Part shown: positions 37,205 through 46,343 of the stretch, in pieces
Layout of the letters: each line of letters starts with the position of its first letter
How positions within the stretch are numbered: position 1 is the first letter of the stretch
Origin: Rheinheimera soli
GTDB lineage: Bacteria; Pseudomonadota; Gammaproteobacteria; Enterobacterales; Alteromonadaceae
Assembly: GCF_021290985.1 (NCBI RefSeq)
Contig: NZ_JAJOYU010000004.1
Location: 62,001-126,000 of the forward strand
Direction of reading: 5' to 3'
DNA length: 64,000 nt
Translations under genes and position numbers: made by a program
The notes under the pieces: generated by a model
What the model saw: only the letters and a program-made list of their open reading frames with translations
Told to the model about the DNA's origin: nothing
The model's database searches: none

Positions 37205-38123
37205 AGGCTTGCAGGTTTTCCGACAGTTGCCCCACCAGACGTTGCATCGCCTGACGACTGGCCCAGGCGACATGAGGGGTCACAATCAGATTAGGAATCT
37301 GCTGGCTAAGCAGTGGGTGGCTGACAGGTGGTGGCTCAATGCTTAATACATCCAAAGCTGCTCCGGCCAGGCGGCCATTTATTAAAGCGTCCGCCAGCGC
37401 CGGTTCATCAATCAATCCACCTCGTGAGGTGTTAATCAGCAATGTAGTGGGTTTCATCCAGCTTAAGGTTTTGGCGTTGATCAGTTTTTCGGTGGTCGCA
37501 GTGAGCGGGCAATGTAAAGACAACACATCGGCCTGGCGCACTGCGCTTTCAAAGGTTGTTCGGCCTGGGCGAATTTCTGTGGCATCAGGTCGTTCAGCTA
37601 GCAGTACTTTCATACCAAAAGCTGCTGCCAGACGAGCTGTGGCCTGACCTAAATCACCGTACCCCACCAAAGTCATGGTTTTATCCGCCAGTTCTTCTAT
37701 AGGTTGCAGGTGCAGACAAAACTGCGAACTCTGACTCCAGGCCCCTTGTTGCACCGCCTGATGATAAGACTGAATATGGTTGGTCAGTTGCAACAACAAG
37801 GCAAAGACCTGCTGGGGCACTGCAGTACCGGCATACCCCTGAGCATTACAAACCACTATGCCTGCTGCCTTGGCTGCAACTAAATCGACCATATTCACAC
37901 CTGTAGCTGCAACCAGAATACAGCGCAGTTCAGGTAAAGCCGCTATAGCTTTCGCATCCAGCGGAACCTTATTACTGATGACGACCTGCGCTCCACCGGC
38001 ATGAACAAGCAATTGCTCAGCGCTGGTTTGGGGATAGAGGGTTAAACTGACATCAGCTAACCGGAGCGGACTCAAATCGGTTTCAGCCATAGTGGCTGCA
38101 TCAAGAAAAACGACTTTAGTCAT
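37173..38123 (-). CDS. D-2-hydroxyacid dehydrogenase (hydroxypyruvate/glyoxylate reductase type)
   Basis: 316-residue NAD(P)-dependent dehydrogenase. Rossmann motif VGYGDLGQATA; catalytic Arg (NTSRGGLID), Glu (DVLSIEPP) and His (VTPHVAWAS) are all present. Glycerate dehydrogenase (HprA) is the closest family by recall. Fourth gene of the minus-strand run; it starts 2 bp after the globin stop. Converges with a glycerate-kinase-like gene. Confidence 0.88.
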   Translation of the reverse strand: MTKVVFLDAATMAETDLSPLRLADVSLTLYPQTSAEQLLVHAGGAQVVISNKVPLDAKAIAALPELRCILVAATGVNMVDLVAAKAAGIVVCNAQGYAGTAVPQQVFALLLQLTNHIQSYHQAVQQGAWSQSSQFCLHLQPIEELADKTMTLVGYGDLGQATARLAAAFGMKVLLAERPDATEIRPGRTTFESAVRQADVLSLHCPLTATTEKLINAKTLSWMKPTTLLINTSRGGLIDEPALADALINGRLAGAALDVLSIEPPPVSHPLLSQQIPNLIVTPHVAWASRQAMQRLVGQLSENLQAFIRQQPVRQV

Positions 38124-38125
38124 GA

Positions 38126-38542
38126 TCAGCGATACACCACATCTTCATACATAGGCGCTAACATCGCCAGAAATTCATTTTGTGCTGCAACAGGAACCTG
38201 TTGTTGCTGCATAGCTGCAATTAAATGATTGACCAGTGCATCAAAGTGCGCCTGAGTGATCTGAAACCCTGTGTGGCTTTCCTGCATAGAAACGCCTGTG
38301 TATTTGCAGGGGCCTCCCGAGAGTTCGCAAAACTGCTCTATCAACAAACGTCGAAATCTGGGGATATCGGTGTCTGCAAAATGATGCACTATGCTTTGAT
38401 CGTGCTCAATGCCATACAAAACGCCATCGACAATTTTTTCAACGCCTGCTTCTGCACCTAAACGTTGGTACAAAGTAGTTTCTGGTTTTTGCTGGCAGGC
38501 GGTTAAGACTAAGGTCGCTATTAGCAGCAGGTATTTCACCAT
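38126..38542 (-). CDS. Lipoprotein group 1 truncated haemoglobin
   Basis: 138 residues. A lipoprotein signal (LVLTAC, lipidated Cys16) is followed by a complete truncated globin fold: SLYERLG-like TLYQRLGAEAGVEKIV, helix E region and proximal histidine His99 in ITQAHFDALVNHL. Group 1 truncated globins bind O2 and NO. A membrane-anchored periplasmic form is less usual than cytoplasmic ones. It overlaps DUF3034 by 7 bp and is followed after 2 bp by the dehydrogenase, so all are cotranslated. Confidence 0.87.
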   Translation of the reverse strand: MVKYLLLIATLVLTACQQKPETTLYQRLGAEAGVEKIVDGVLYGIEHDQSIVHHFADTDIPRFRRLLIEQFCELSGGPCKYTGVSMQESHTGFQITQAHFDALVNHLIAAMQQQQVPVAAQNEFLAMLAPMYEDVVYR

Positions 38543-39363
38543 GTGCCCTCCACTGATAGATAAAAGCCGGTTTGTTCAGTGAGGCCCGCTATGTCACCTA
38601 AGTCGACATAACCCAAAACCACAGATGCATTTTTATTAATAAACCAGGCAGCAAATAAATCCCGCCAGTGTTGCTCGTCAGCAAAACCCAGTTGATTGGG
38701 TTTTTGCTTAAATTCAGCGCCAACAGCCAGATTGTAATTCAGCAGCAGCACAGCTGAGCTTTCAAACATCAGTTTACGAGTCACCTTCTGGCCGCCAAAA
38801 CCTAACAAACCAGTTTGATGTGCCTCTGTTGAACGCACAGTGGTATTGAGTAACAGGTTGCGGCCCGCTATGGCATCAAAAAACACTTTAGTGGCGGCAA
38901 TATAAAACTCATAGCCAGAATCATCACCAGCGCCTACAGCCGCAGGTAAAGCAAAGTCGCGGTTTTTCTTAAATTGCACACCCAGACTGATCTGTGGCAT
39001 AGCCGTATACAATAACTCACCTGCCACTTTGTATTTGATGCCCAGAACGTCCTGACGCAGCTCACCGCCTATAGTGTCGAGACCGAGCTTTTGTCGGGCA
39101 AAAGACAGTTCCCACTGGTTGTTGAAACTGGCACCCACACCATAACTATCCAGCGTAAAATCATCCACACCCACCCGGGCGGCAAAGGTGTTGACTGACC
39201 ACTCGTCACTGCTGCTGTAGCCGTTGATAGTGGCCCATGGCACTATGCCTCCGCCTGAATTGCCTTCAATGTTTGTCGCCCCTCCGGTGGCTATAACTTT
39301 GGAGCCTGCCATCAGGTTGCTGCTGGCTACTGCTAAACACAGCACCACTAAGATTTTTTTCAT
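38536..39363 (-). CDS. DUF3034 family outer-membrane barrel-like protein
   Basis: 275 residues: signal peptide (1-19, SSNLMAGS), then alternating aromatic/polar beta-strands ending in a C-terminal aromatic residue (SVEGTW), consistent with an outer-membrane barrel. Matches DUF3034 by recall (GGATNIEGNSGGGIVPWA). Function unknown. It starts 4 bp inside the stop of the GGDEF-EAL gene and overlaps the globin gene by 7 bp. Confidence 0.82.
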   Translation of the reverse strand: MKKILVVLCLAVASSNLMAGSKVIATGGATNIEGNSGGGIVPWATINGYSSSDEWSVNTFAARVGVDDFTLDSYGVGASFNNQWELSFARQKLGLDTIGGELRQDVLGIKYKVAGELLYTAMPQISLGVQFKKNRDFALPAAVGAGDDSGYEFYIAATKVFFDAIAGRNLLLNTTVRSTEAHQTGLLGFGGQKVTRKLMFESSAVLLLNYNLAVGAEFKQKPNQLGFADEQHWRDLFAAWFINKNASVVLGYVDLGDIAGLTEQTGFYLSVEGTW

Positions 39364-41690
39364 TCAGTTACTTCTTGTTCAAACCATTGAGAATTCTGTT
39401 CAGCAAACTGTTGAAGCCATTCGCTGAAAACTTCTGAAGTTAAAGGTTTAGAGAAAAAATAGCCCTGCACCGTATCACACTGATATTGCTGCAGCTTTGC
39501 AAGTCCTGCTCTGTTCTCCAAACCTTCAGCTGTTACTTTTAAACCTAAGCTATGAGCCAGTTGCGTGGTGGCGCTGACAATTAAAGCATCATCCTGATTG
39601 TGTTCAATGTCTTTAATAAAAGCCCGGTCGATTTTTACTTCATGCACCGGCAACTGCTTTAAATAGGCTAAGGACGACTGGCCTGTACCAAAGTCATCAA
39701 TCGCCAGCTCGATACCCATATCACGTAGTTGGGTTAAAATCTGGATCACTTGTTTTGGATCCTGCATCACTGCACCTTCTGTCACTTCGAGTGCTAACAC
39801 TGACGAGGGTAGTTGATAGTGTTGCAAAAGGGCGGCAATGTCCGCAGGTAACTGTGGGTTGGTTAAGTCATGGGCCGACAGGTTAACGGCCACAGTAATA
39901 CGTTTCCCCTGTTGATACCAAAGGGCTAATTGAGCAACCACAGTGTTGAGCATCCATTCTGTCACCAGAGCTATATTGCCTGAGTGTTCAGCGAGTTTAA
40001 TAAATTCATCCGGTGGCACAAAACCCAGCTCAGGGTGAACCCAGCGGATTAATGCTTCGGCAGAACTGCACTTTCTTTGGCCCAGCTCCACTTTGGGCTG
40101 ATACACCACAAAGAGCTGGTTTTGCTGCAAGGCTGCGGGTAAGTCGCGCAAGATGGTCAATTCGCGCTGATGGCTTTCATCCTGACCTTGCTGATAAAAA
40201 GCGACCATTCCAGGCTGTTGTTTGGCATGGCTTAACGCAATATCCAGCCGTCGAATGGCATCGTTGGCATGTACGCTGCCGGGGGCAATATTGTAAGCGC
40301 CAAGTGACACCTGTAAGCTCAGAGGCGAATCAGCCAATAAATACCCTGAATGCAATTGCAGCCTTAACTGTTCTAATTGCGAGGCAGAAAGATGCTGGTT
40401 GTACAGCAATAAAAACTCATCTCCACCTAAACGGGCAACCAGCAACGGCGTGGGATTGAGTTGATTCAGGCGTTGCGCCATTTGCTGCAATAAGGAATCA
40501 CCATTGGCGAAACCTAAAGCATCATTAATATGGCGGAAATTTTTTATATTCAGCAGCAATAAACCCACCTCCTCGGTGGGCAGCAGTTCGGCCAGCTTAC
40601 GCTCGGCTGCGCCGCGGTTTTTTAAACCTGTCAGGGAATCATGTTCAGCCTGATACAGCAGCTCCGCTTCCCGGCTGCGGATATCCAGTTGCATCTTTTG
40701 TAAGGTATTTCCCAGCAAACCTATTTCACCTTTGGCTGCAGGTAAATCCTTTGTCGTCAGACCTTGACCTATCTGGCTGGCAAAGTCGGATAATAATCGT
40801 AAAGGCTGAGTAATACTGCGGGCTATCACAAAAGCCAACAGCAGTGCCAGGGTTAAACTCAAACCAAAAATGACCAGCAGTTGCTGACGAATTTGCTGGT
40901 AACTTTCTTGCCAGCGGGCACTTGGATAATGCAATACAGCCCAGAGCAATTGCTGTTGATCCAAGGCTAAAGCCAAAGATAAAAATTGGTCTTCGTTGCT
41001 GCTGAAAGGTTGTTGCTTTGTGTCCGCCAGATTAGGCAATAAAGGTAACAAGCTTTGTTGTGTCGTGGGTGACAGAGTGGAATGCAAGGTTTGATTGCCT
41101 CTGTCACTGTTGGTCGTAAAGCTGATATCCAGATCTGTGATACCTTTAATTTGCTCGGCCAATTCTTTGTTTAAACTAAAACCCATGCCAACCCAAGCTA
41201 TGGTTTGCGGTGCTCTGACCGGGACAAGCACCAATTGGTAGGAACTGCCTGCCAATACCAGAATATCGTTGACAGTGCCGGACTGATTGCCTTTGCTCTG
41301 TAAAAATACCGGTTTTACATCTGCGTTTGTTAAATCTGTGCTGGTGCTGGTAAGTAAGTCCCCCGCAGGAGATAGCAGCAGCACCAGATCGGCATTGACT
41401 CTGCTGCCATGATTCTCAAGTACAGATAAAATAGTTTCTTGCTCAGCAGTTGCTACAGCACGGCGAAATCCAAAGTCGCTGGCCAGAATACTGACAGAAT
41501 TCGTGAGCTGGCTGGCTCTGTTTTCCAGCGCCTGTATAAATACATTAGCTGCAACCCTTAATACTTGTTGGGCTTGCTGTTCACTGTCTTTTTTCATCGC
41601 ATTTAAGGTGGCTAAACCACTGGCTAAAGCCAGAATGGTTAACAGACTAACAAGCGATACCACCAGGCGACTACGCAATGAATCGAACAT
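39360..41690 (-). CDS. Membrane GGDEF-EAL protein, probably a c-di-GMP phosphodiesterase
   Basis: 776 residues from ATG 41690 (GAGG upstream). Membrane helix 1 (about 10-29), periplasmic Cache-like sensor (30-265), helix 2 (271-291), HAMP (to ~345), GGDEF (350-510) and EAL (about 530-765). The GGDEF signature is intact (422-426), but the metal-binding Asp of DxD is Asn381 (LLNIKNFRHIND) and no inhibitory RxxD site is seen, so cyclase activity is doubtful. The EAL domain keeps EALIRW, DDFGTG, KID and EGLEN, so hydrolysis of c-di-GMP is expected. First gene of the DUF3034-globin-dehydrogenase unit. Confidence 0.9.
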   Translation of the reverse strand: MFDSLRSRLVVSLVSLLTILALASGLATLNAMKKDSEQQAQQVLRVAANVFIQALENRASQLTNSVSILASDFGFRRAVATAEQETILSVLENHGSRVNADLVLLLSPAGDLLTSTSTDLTNADVKPVFLQSKGNQSGTVNDILVLAGSSYQLVLVPVRAPQTIAWVGMGFSLNKELAEQIKGITDLDISFTTNSDRGNQTLHSTLSPTTQQSLLPLLPNLADTKQQPFSSNEDQFLSLALALDQQQLLWAVLHYPSARWQESYQQIRQQLLVIFGLSLTLALLLAFVIARSITQPLRLLSDFASQIGQGLTTKDLPAAKGEIGLLGNTLQKMQLDIRSREAELLYQAEHDSLTGLKNRGAAERKLAELLPTEEVGLLLLNIKNFRHINDALGFANGDSLLQQMAQRLNQLNPTPLLVARLGGDEFLLLYNQHLSASQLEQLRLQLHSGYLLADSPLSLQVSLGAYNIAPGSVHANDAIRRLDIALSHAKQQPGMVAFYQQGQDESHQRELTILRDLPAALQQNQLFVVYQPKVELGQRKCSSAEALIRWVHPELGFVPPDEFIKLAEHSGNIALVTEWMLNTVVAQLALWYQQGKRITVAVNLSAHDLTNPQLPADIAALLQHYQLPSSVLALEVTEGAVMQDPKQVIQILTQLRDMGIELAIDDFGTGQSSLAYLKQLPVHEVKIDRAFIKDIEHNQDDALIVSATTQLAHSLGLKVTAEGLENRAGLAKLQQYQCDTVQGYFFSKPLTSEVFSEWLQQFAEQNSQWFEQEVTE

Positions 41691-41942
41691 TTGACCTCGT
41701 TGTGGCAGCAAATAGTGAATGCTGTCATAGTAGATAATAAAGGAAAATTTGAGAGTCAGGATATCGGCAACTACAACACTAATGCTCTCAATAGTGAACG
41801 CCAATGCTGCCGTGATGAAACCTTAGCAACAACTCAGAAAGGACTCAACTCTAAAGCGCCAAAACCAGAAAAAAACCTGACTTTTCAACTTCGTATTTAA
41901 TACTATTGTTAGTAACGGAAGAGTTAAACAGAGGAGCTGTGA

Positions 41943-44219
41943 ATGAAGGCAAAATGGGGACTGTGGTTTGTTGCACTGCTTTTCAGTGAATTTGTGTTTG
42001 CCGCAGAGTCTGAAGCCACAGGGCAGGAGCCTTGTGCCAGAGTAAAAAACCGGCCTTGTATCGCTTTAGTTCTGGGAGGCGGTGGTGCCCGTGGCGGCGC
42101 TCATCTTGGCGTGATCCGGCAACTGGAACAACAAGGCATACCTATAGATCTGATCGTAGGCACCAGCATAGGAGCCTTTATTGGTGGCCTGTATGCGACA
42201 GGTCATAGTCCGGATGAAATCCAGTCTATCCTCGATCATTTGGAGTGGAGTACAGGTTTTCGCGATAAAGTGCATCGTGATGAAATGCCGGTGCGACGCA
42301 AGCAGCAACAAGACCATTATCCTATCCGGCTGGGCCTTGGATTAGACAGTTCAGGCGTAAAAATTCCTAAAGGCGTGTTGTTAGGTCAGGCTATGGCTGA
42401 ACTGATTCTGGAGGCCTATGGGGCTCAGTTAAATCATAGTCATTTTGACCAGTTGCCTATCCCTTTTCGTGCCGTGGCTGCAGATTTAACCAACAGAGAA
42501 ACTGTGGTGATGAGTCAGGGCAGCTTATTGCAGGCTGTGCAGGCTTCTATGTCGATCCCAGGAGTGGTACGGCCTATGGAGCTTAACGGCCGGGTGCTGG
42601 TGGATGGTGGCGTGGCGAATAACTTACCTGTCAGCATTGCTAAAGATTTAGGCGCAGACAGAGTGATAGCTGTCGCTATTGATGCGCCCTTGCTGAGTAA
42701 AGAACAGCTGGATTCAGCTTTTGCCGTGACTGATCAGTTAACCAATTTTTTAGTGCGTCAGGTGGTCGACCAACAGATAGCTTTGTTAGGGCCAGAGGAT
42801 TTGCTGCTCAATCCTGACGTGGCAAAAATTGGCACTCTGGATTTTGATCAGTTGCCTGCCTCCATCGACGCGGGTCGTGTCAGTGCACAACAGCAAGCCG
42901 CTGCATTAGCCAGTTTTTCCTATCCAGAGCATTTTCCGGACTGGCTGGCAGCTCACAGAGCAAAACAAGCGACCAGCATTCGGGTGGATCGTATTGAGCT
43001 GGATAATCAAAGCTTGTTATCTGATCAGGTCATATTGCACAGGCTGGCATTAAAAGAAGGCCAAAATTACAACAGTAAAAAACTCAAAGAAGGTTTGAGG
43101 CAGGTGTATGGCGTTGATACGCTGGAGCGGGTGTCTTTGCAACTGGAGCAAAATTCACAAGGTGAAGATACCACTTTAAAAGTTCGGGCCGTAGAAAAAG
43201 ACTGGGGGCCTGGTTATCTGAATTTCCGTTTTACTATGGAAGATGATTTCCGCAATAACAGATATTACCAACTGGCGGCCTCTTACACCTACACTAACAT
43301 TTCTGAGCTGGGTGCAGAGTGGCACAATGAACTGGCGCTGGGTACAGATAAGCTGGTTAGTTCTGAGTTGTATTGGCCTGTCTTTACACCTGCGACTTTT
43401 GTCAGCGTTCAGTTCATGCGCGATACCACTATTTTAGCTTTGGAAGATACTGAAGGGTTATCCTTAGGCGACTTATCCAATAAAGAAACGACATTGACGG
43501 CCAAAGCGGGCTGGAATTTGTCTGATCATGCCAGACTCAGTTCTGGCTGGACTGACAAAGATGGCTACTTTCGTATTCCGGTGTCCGGGGTGGACGAGTT
43601 GGGTTTTAACAAGCTAGGGTATCAGCGTGAAGGGCCTGTGCTGGATTTTGTCTGGGATCGACTGGATAACCCGGCTTTTCCAAGCAGAGGTTTTCGCATT
43701 AGTGCCAACTGGCAGTGGTTAGATGATACAGCTTTGGGCCAGACGTATCGAAGTCGTAGTCATGCTGTTGAAGTTTTGGCTGCCCGCAGCTTTTTTGAGC
43801 GCCATATTTTGCGAACCCGCTGGCGTCATGAAGAGTATACGCCCGGCGACCCTGATGTGGCAGTGGAACAATTTTCACTGGGGGGCTTATTAAATCTGTC
43901 CGGATATCCAAAAAACTATTTGTTTGGCAGTGAGGTGAAGTTTGGCAGTCTGGTGTACCTGTACAAAATGAGTGAAAACAGATTCAGTATCATTAATTCG
44001 CCTTTTTATCTGGGTGCTTCACTGGAAAAAGGTCTGGTGCATGGCAATATGATCCAGCTTGAACGTCTTGCCAATGAAACCGACTGGATTTGGGCCAGCA
44101 GTGTTTTTGCTGGCTGGGATAGTCCTTTTGGTCCTGTCTATCTGGGATATGGCCGGGCGGAAGACGACCTGAATGGCAAGGCGTATCGCTACTACTTATC
44201 TTTGGGGCACAATTTCTGA
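41943..44219 (+). CDS. Patatin-like phospholipase with own outer-membrane barrel (PlpD, type Vd secretion)
   Basis: 758 residues: signal peptide (1-20), patatin domain (about 38-340) with oxyanion loop GGGGARGGAHLG, nucleophile Ser75 in GTSIG and catalytic Asp221 in DGG, then a POTRA-like segment and a 16-strand Omp85-type barrel ending in LSLGHNF. Matches the PlpD class of single-chain secreted lipases. AGAGGAG precedes ATG. The broken gene at 44234 follows 14 bp later. Confidence 0.92.
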   Translation: MKAKWGLWFVALLFSEFVFAAESEATGQEPCARVKNRPCIALVLGGGGARGGAHLGVIRQLEQQGIPIDLIVGTSIGAFIGGLYATGHSPDEIQSILDHLEWSTGFRDKVHRDEMPVRRKQQQDHYPIRLGLGLDSSGVKIPKGVLLGQAMAELILEAYGAQLNHSHFDQLPIPFRAVAADLTNRETVVMSQGSLLQAVQASMSIPGVVRPMELNGRVLVDGGVANNLPVSIAKDLGADRVIAVAIDAPLLSKEQLDSAFAVTDQLTNFLVRQVVDQQIALLGPEDLLLNPDVAKIGTLDFDQLPASIDAGRVSAQQQAAALASFSYPEHFPDWLAAHRAKQATSIRVDRIELDNQSLLSDQVILHRLALKEGQNYNSKKLKEGLRQVYGVDTLERVSLQLEQNSQGEDTTLKVRAVEKDWGPGYLNFRFTMEDDFRNNRYYQLAASYTYTNISELGAEWHNELALGTDKLVSSELYWPVFTPATFVSVQFMRDTTILALEDTEGLSLGDLSNKETTLTAKAGWNLSDHARLSSGWTDKDGYFRIPVSGVDELGFNKLGYQREGPVLDFVWDRLDNPAFPSRGFRISANWQWLDDTALGQTYRSRSHAVEVLAARSFFERHILRTRWRHEEYTPGDPDVAVEQFSLGGLLNLSGYPKNYLFGSEVKFGSLVYLYKMSENRFSIINSPFYLGASLEKGLVHGNMIQLERLANETDWIWASSVFAGWDSPFGPVYLGYGRAEDDLNGKAYRYYLSLGHNF

Positions 44220-44233
44220 TCAGAGGCGGAATA

Positions 44234-44615
44234 ATGAACACTATCAGTGGCTGGTTAGTGGTGCTTTTGTGTTCTTTGCCTTGCCAGGCAAACTCAGGGC
44301 AAACAGAGTTGAGGGTAGGTCTGAGTCAAAATGCTGCACCGCAAAAACAAGGCAATACCCTTCATTTTGAAACTAAATTGTTTCGCGTTGCTGGTGCCGG
44401 ATAAAGTGACGTTTTATCGGCGCTGGGCCGAAAAAGGGTTATCTGCTACTAAGGTGAAAAGTTTCGATTTGTTTCCAAAAGCTGAGCATAAAATTGGCTT
44501 TACGGATCAGAAGTTACAACAAGAGGTGAGTCAGTTGCTGCAAAAATGGCAGGATTCTGGCCGGGTTGCACAGCTGCAAAAACAAAGCCGGCAGTTCAAT
44601 CCATCTTTGAATTAA
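44234..44615 (+). pseudogene. Broken solute-binding-protein gene (family 3 type)
   Basis: The first frame (ATG 44234) encodes a signal peptide and start of a periplasmic binding domain (MNTISGWLVVLLCSLPCQA, TELRVGLSQNAAP) and stops at 44402-44404. The second frame carries a C-terminal segment, FYRRWAEKGLSATKVKSF and FPKAEHKIGFTDQKLQQEV, with the end SGRVAQLQKQSRQF typical of SBP_bac_3 proteins. About 150 residues of the middle are missing and the frame has shifted, so this is a deletion remnant. Confidence 0.7.
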
Positions 44616-45061
44616 CTTGCTTCTTCAGTCAGTTTTTTTGCACTTTCTTTGATCAGTTGTTCTTTTTGTTTTTGCAGTATGTCCAGCTGAGCTTTTTCAG
44701 CGTCCGTCAGTTCGCCTTCTTTATTTAAAAGAGCTTCAATTTTCTTTTCTATTTCTTCCAGTTTTTTCCGGTCGATACCCATTTTGGCGTCCAGCACTTG
44801 TTGCATCATGTTGGCAAGCCGACTTGTATCTGGTAGCTGGTCATCTTCTTCATTTTGTTTGCTGGGTTCTTCAGACAAAGAGCTGCTGTTGTTTTTTGCC
44901 AGATGGCTGTAAGTCAAAGCAGGTTCTTGTTGTCCATCAGACAAGCTGACTTTGTCGGCATAAGGGTCTTCAATAAAGACTCTGTCTTTGCCAAAAGAGG
45001 GGGATTTCAATAGCTGACTATCCAGTCCAAGCGACTGTGTTGCACCAGAAATACTGAACAT
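44612..45061 (-). CDS. Hypothetical protein with C-terminal coiled coil
   Basis: 149 residues, acidic and Ser/Gln-rich at the N-terminus (SLGLDSQLLKSPSFGKD), with a charged helix after about residue 80 (KKLEEIEKKIEALLNKEGEL) predicted to be a coiled coil. No signal peptide. AGGAG precedes the start. No family recognised; converges onto the broken binding-protein gene, with a 4-bp overlap. Confidence 0.65.
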   Translation of the reverse strand: MFSISGATQSLGLDSQLLKSPSFGKDRVFIEDPYADKVSLSDGQQEPALTYSHLAKNNSSSLSEEPSKQNEEDDQLPDTSRLANMMQQVLDAKMGIDRKKLEEIEKKIEALLNKEGELTDAEKAQLDILQKQKEQLIKESAKKLTEEAS

Positions 45062-45244
45062 ACGGATCTCCTGAGCTTTATGCTGTGGTCATGGACCTGA
45101 CCTCTTACATAAACAGGAGCAAATTTGGTGCCAGAGTTGTTGTGCTTCAAAATGCAGAAAAAACCCGGATCATGGCACGAGGTGCGGCAAAAGCTGGCCG
45201 TTTTTCACCTCTTGTCAGATGAAGTTTGCCGCCAGCTTATAGGG

Positions 45245-46189
45245 TTAAAGCTGACTGCAACTGAATTGACGTTGATATTGACGGGGGCTTATCCCCAATT
45301 GCTTTTGAAATTGCTGGCGCAAGTTCAATGCTGAACCAAAACCTGTCAGATCACTAATTTGTTCTATCGAATGCTGACCTTGTTCCAGATAATGCTGTAC
45401 CAGTTGCAAACGCTGCTGCACTAACCACTGCAGCGGGCTTAAGCCTGTACTAGCTTTAAAATGCCGATCAAAACTGCGTCTGGACATACCTGCTTTATTG
45501 GCCAGTTGTTCAATAGCTAAAGGTTGATCCAGATGTAATAAAGCCCAGTCCATAGTGGTGCTGAGTAAATTGGTTTTTTTCTGTAACGGCTGTGCGACAA
45601 ACTGAGCTTGTCCACCTTCACGGTGAGCGGAAATGACCGCTCTTTTCGCCACCTGATTGGCGATTTCAAAGCCAAAATCCCGCCGTATTACCGCCAGACC
45701 TAAATCCAGAGCTGCTGCACTGCCCGCCGAGCAACCTATCTGGCCATCAAAACAATAGAGCACATTCTGTTGATACCTGCTGTCAGGGTAACGGCGCTGA
45801 AACTCATCGGCATATCGCCAATGAGTCGTTGCGGCTTTGCCTTTAAGTAAGCCAAGCTCTGCCAGCAAAAATGCACCTGAGCAGAATGAAATCAGCCGGA
45901 CACCACGCTGATAAGCGGCCACTAACTGACTGCGTAACAGAGCAGGAGGTTCAGGCTGCGATACAGACCAGTTGGGGATTAAAATCGTATCGTAGGCTGT
46001 TAAATCCTGCACCTGCGGTACCAGCAATTGCAGACCGCCAGTTGCCATTAAAGGCCCCTTATGAAAACTGATGATATCGGTCTGATACCAGTTCGGGTAT
46101 TCAGGCCGGCTCAGGGCAAACAACTCTGAAGCACAACCCAACTCAAAACTAGCCACGGCAGGGCCTAATAAAATAGCAACTTTATGCAT
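45245..46189 (-). CDS. GlxA family transcriptional regulator (DJ-1/PfpI plus AraC)
   Basis: 314 residues: N-terminal DJ-1/PfpI-like domain (about 1-175, nucleophile-elbow FCSGAFLLAELG) and C-terminal AraC/XylS HTH pair (about 215-310: IEQLANKAGMSRRSFDRHFK). These regulators sense small molecules through the amidase-like domain. Divergent from the rhodanese gene, its likely target. Confidence 0.9.
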   Translation of the reverse strand: MHKVAILLGPAVASFELGCASELFALSRPEYPNWYQTDIISFHKGPLMATGGLQLLVPQVQDLTAYDTILIPNWSVSQPEPPALLRSQLVAAYQRGVRLISFCSGAFLLAELGLLKGKAATTHWRYADEFQRRYPDSRYQQNVLYCFDGQIGCSAGSAAALDLGLAVIRRDFGFEIANQVAKRAVISAHREGGQAQFVAQPLQKKTNLLSTTMDWALLHLDQPLAIEQLANKAGMSRRSFDRHFKASTGLSPLQWLVQQRLQLVQHYLEQGQHSIEQISDLTGFGSALNLRQQFQKQLGISPRQYQRQFSCSQL

Positions 46190-46343
46190 AATGGCTGTCC
46201 GGTTTTTAGCTGATGGCTGAGATTGGCTTAATACTATCTTATTGTGTCTTTTCAGCCAATGGTGTGGGTGCTTTCAGTGAAGTAGAGTACTGCTGACGTT
46301 CATCAACGCTCGTATACAGGGCATGTAAACAGGAGTCAGCTTT

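Noticed and set aside
40013-40459. 148-codon frame antisense to the GGDEF-EAL gene
   Set aside because: Lies entirely within an intact conserved gene with no ribosome site.
45125-45334. 69-codon plus-strand frame between the coiled-coil protein and the GlxA-type regulator
   Set aside because: Overlaps the 3' end of the regulator by 90 bp, has no convincing ribosome site and no recognisable features.
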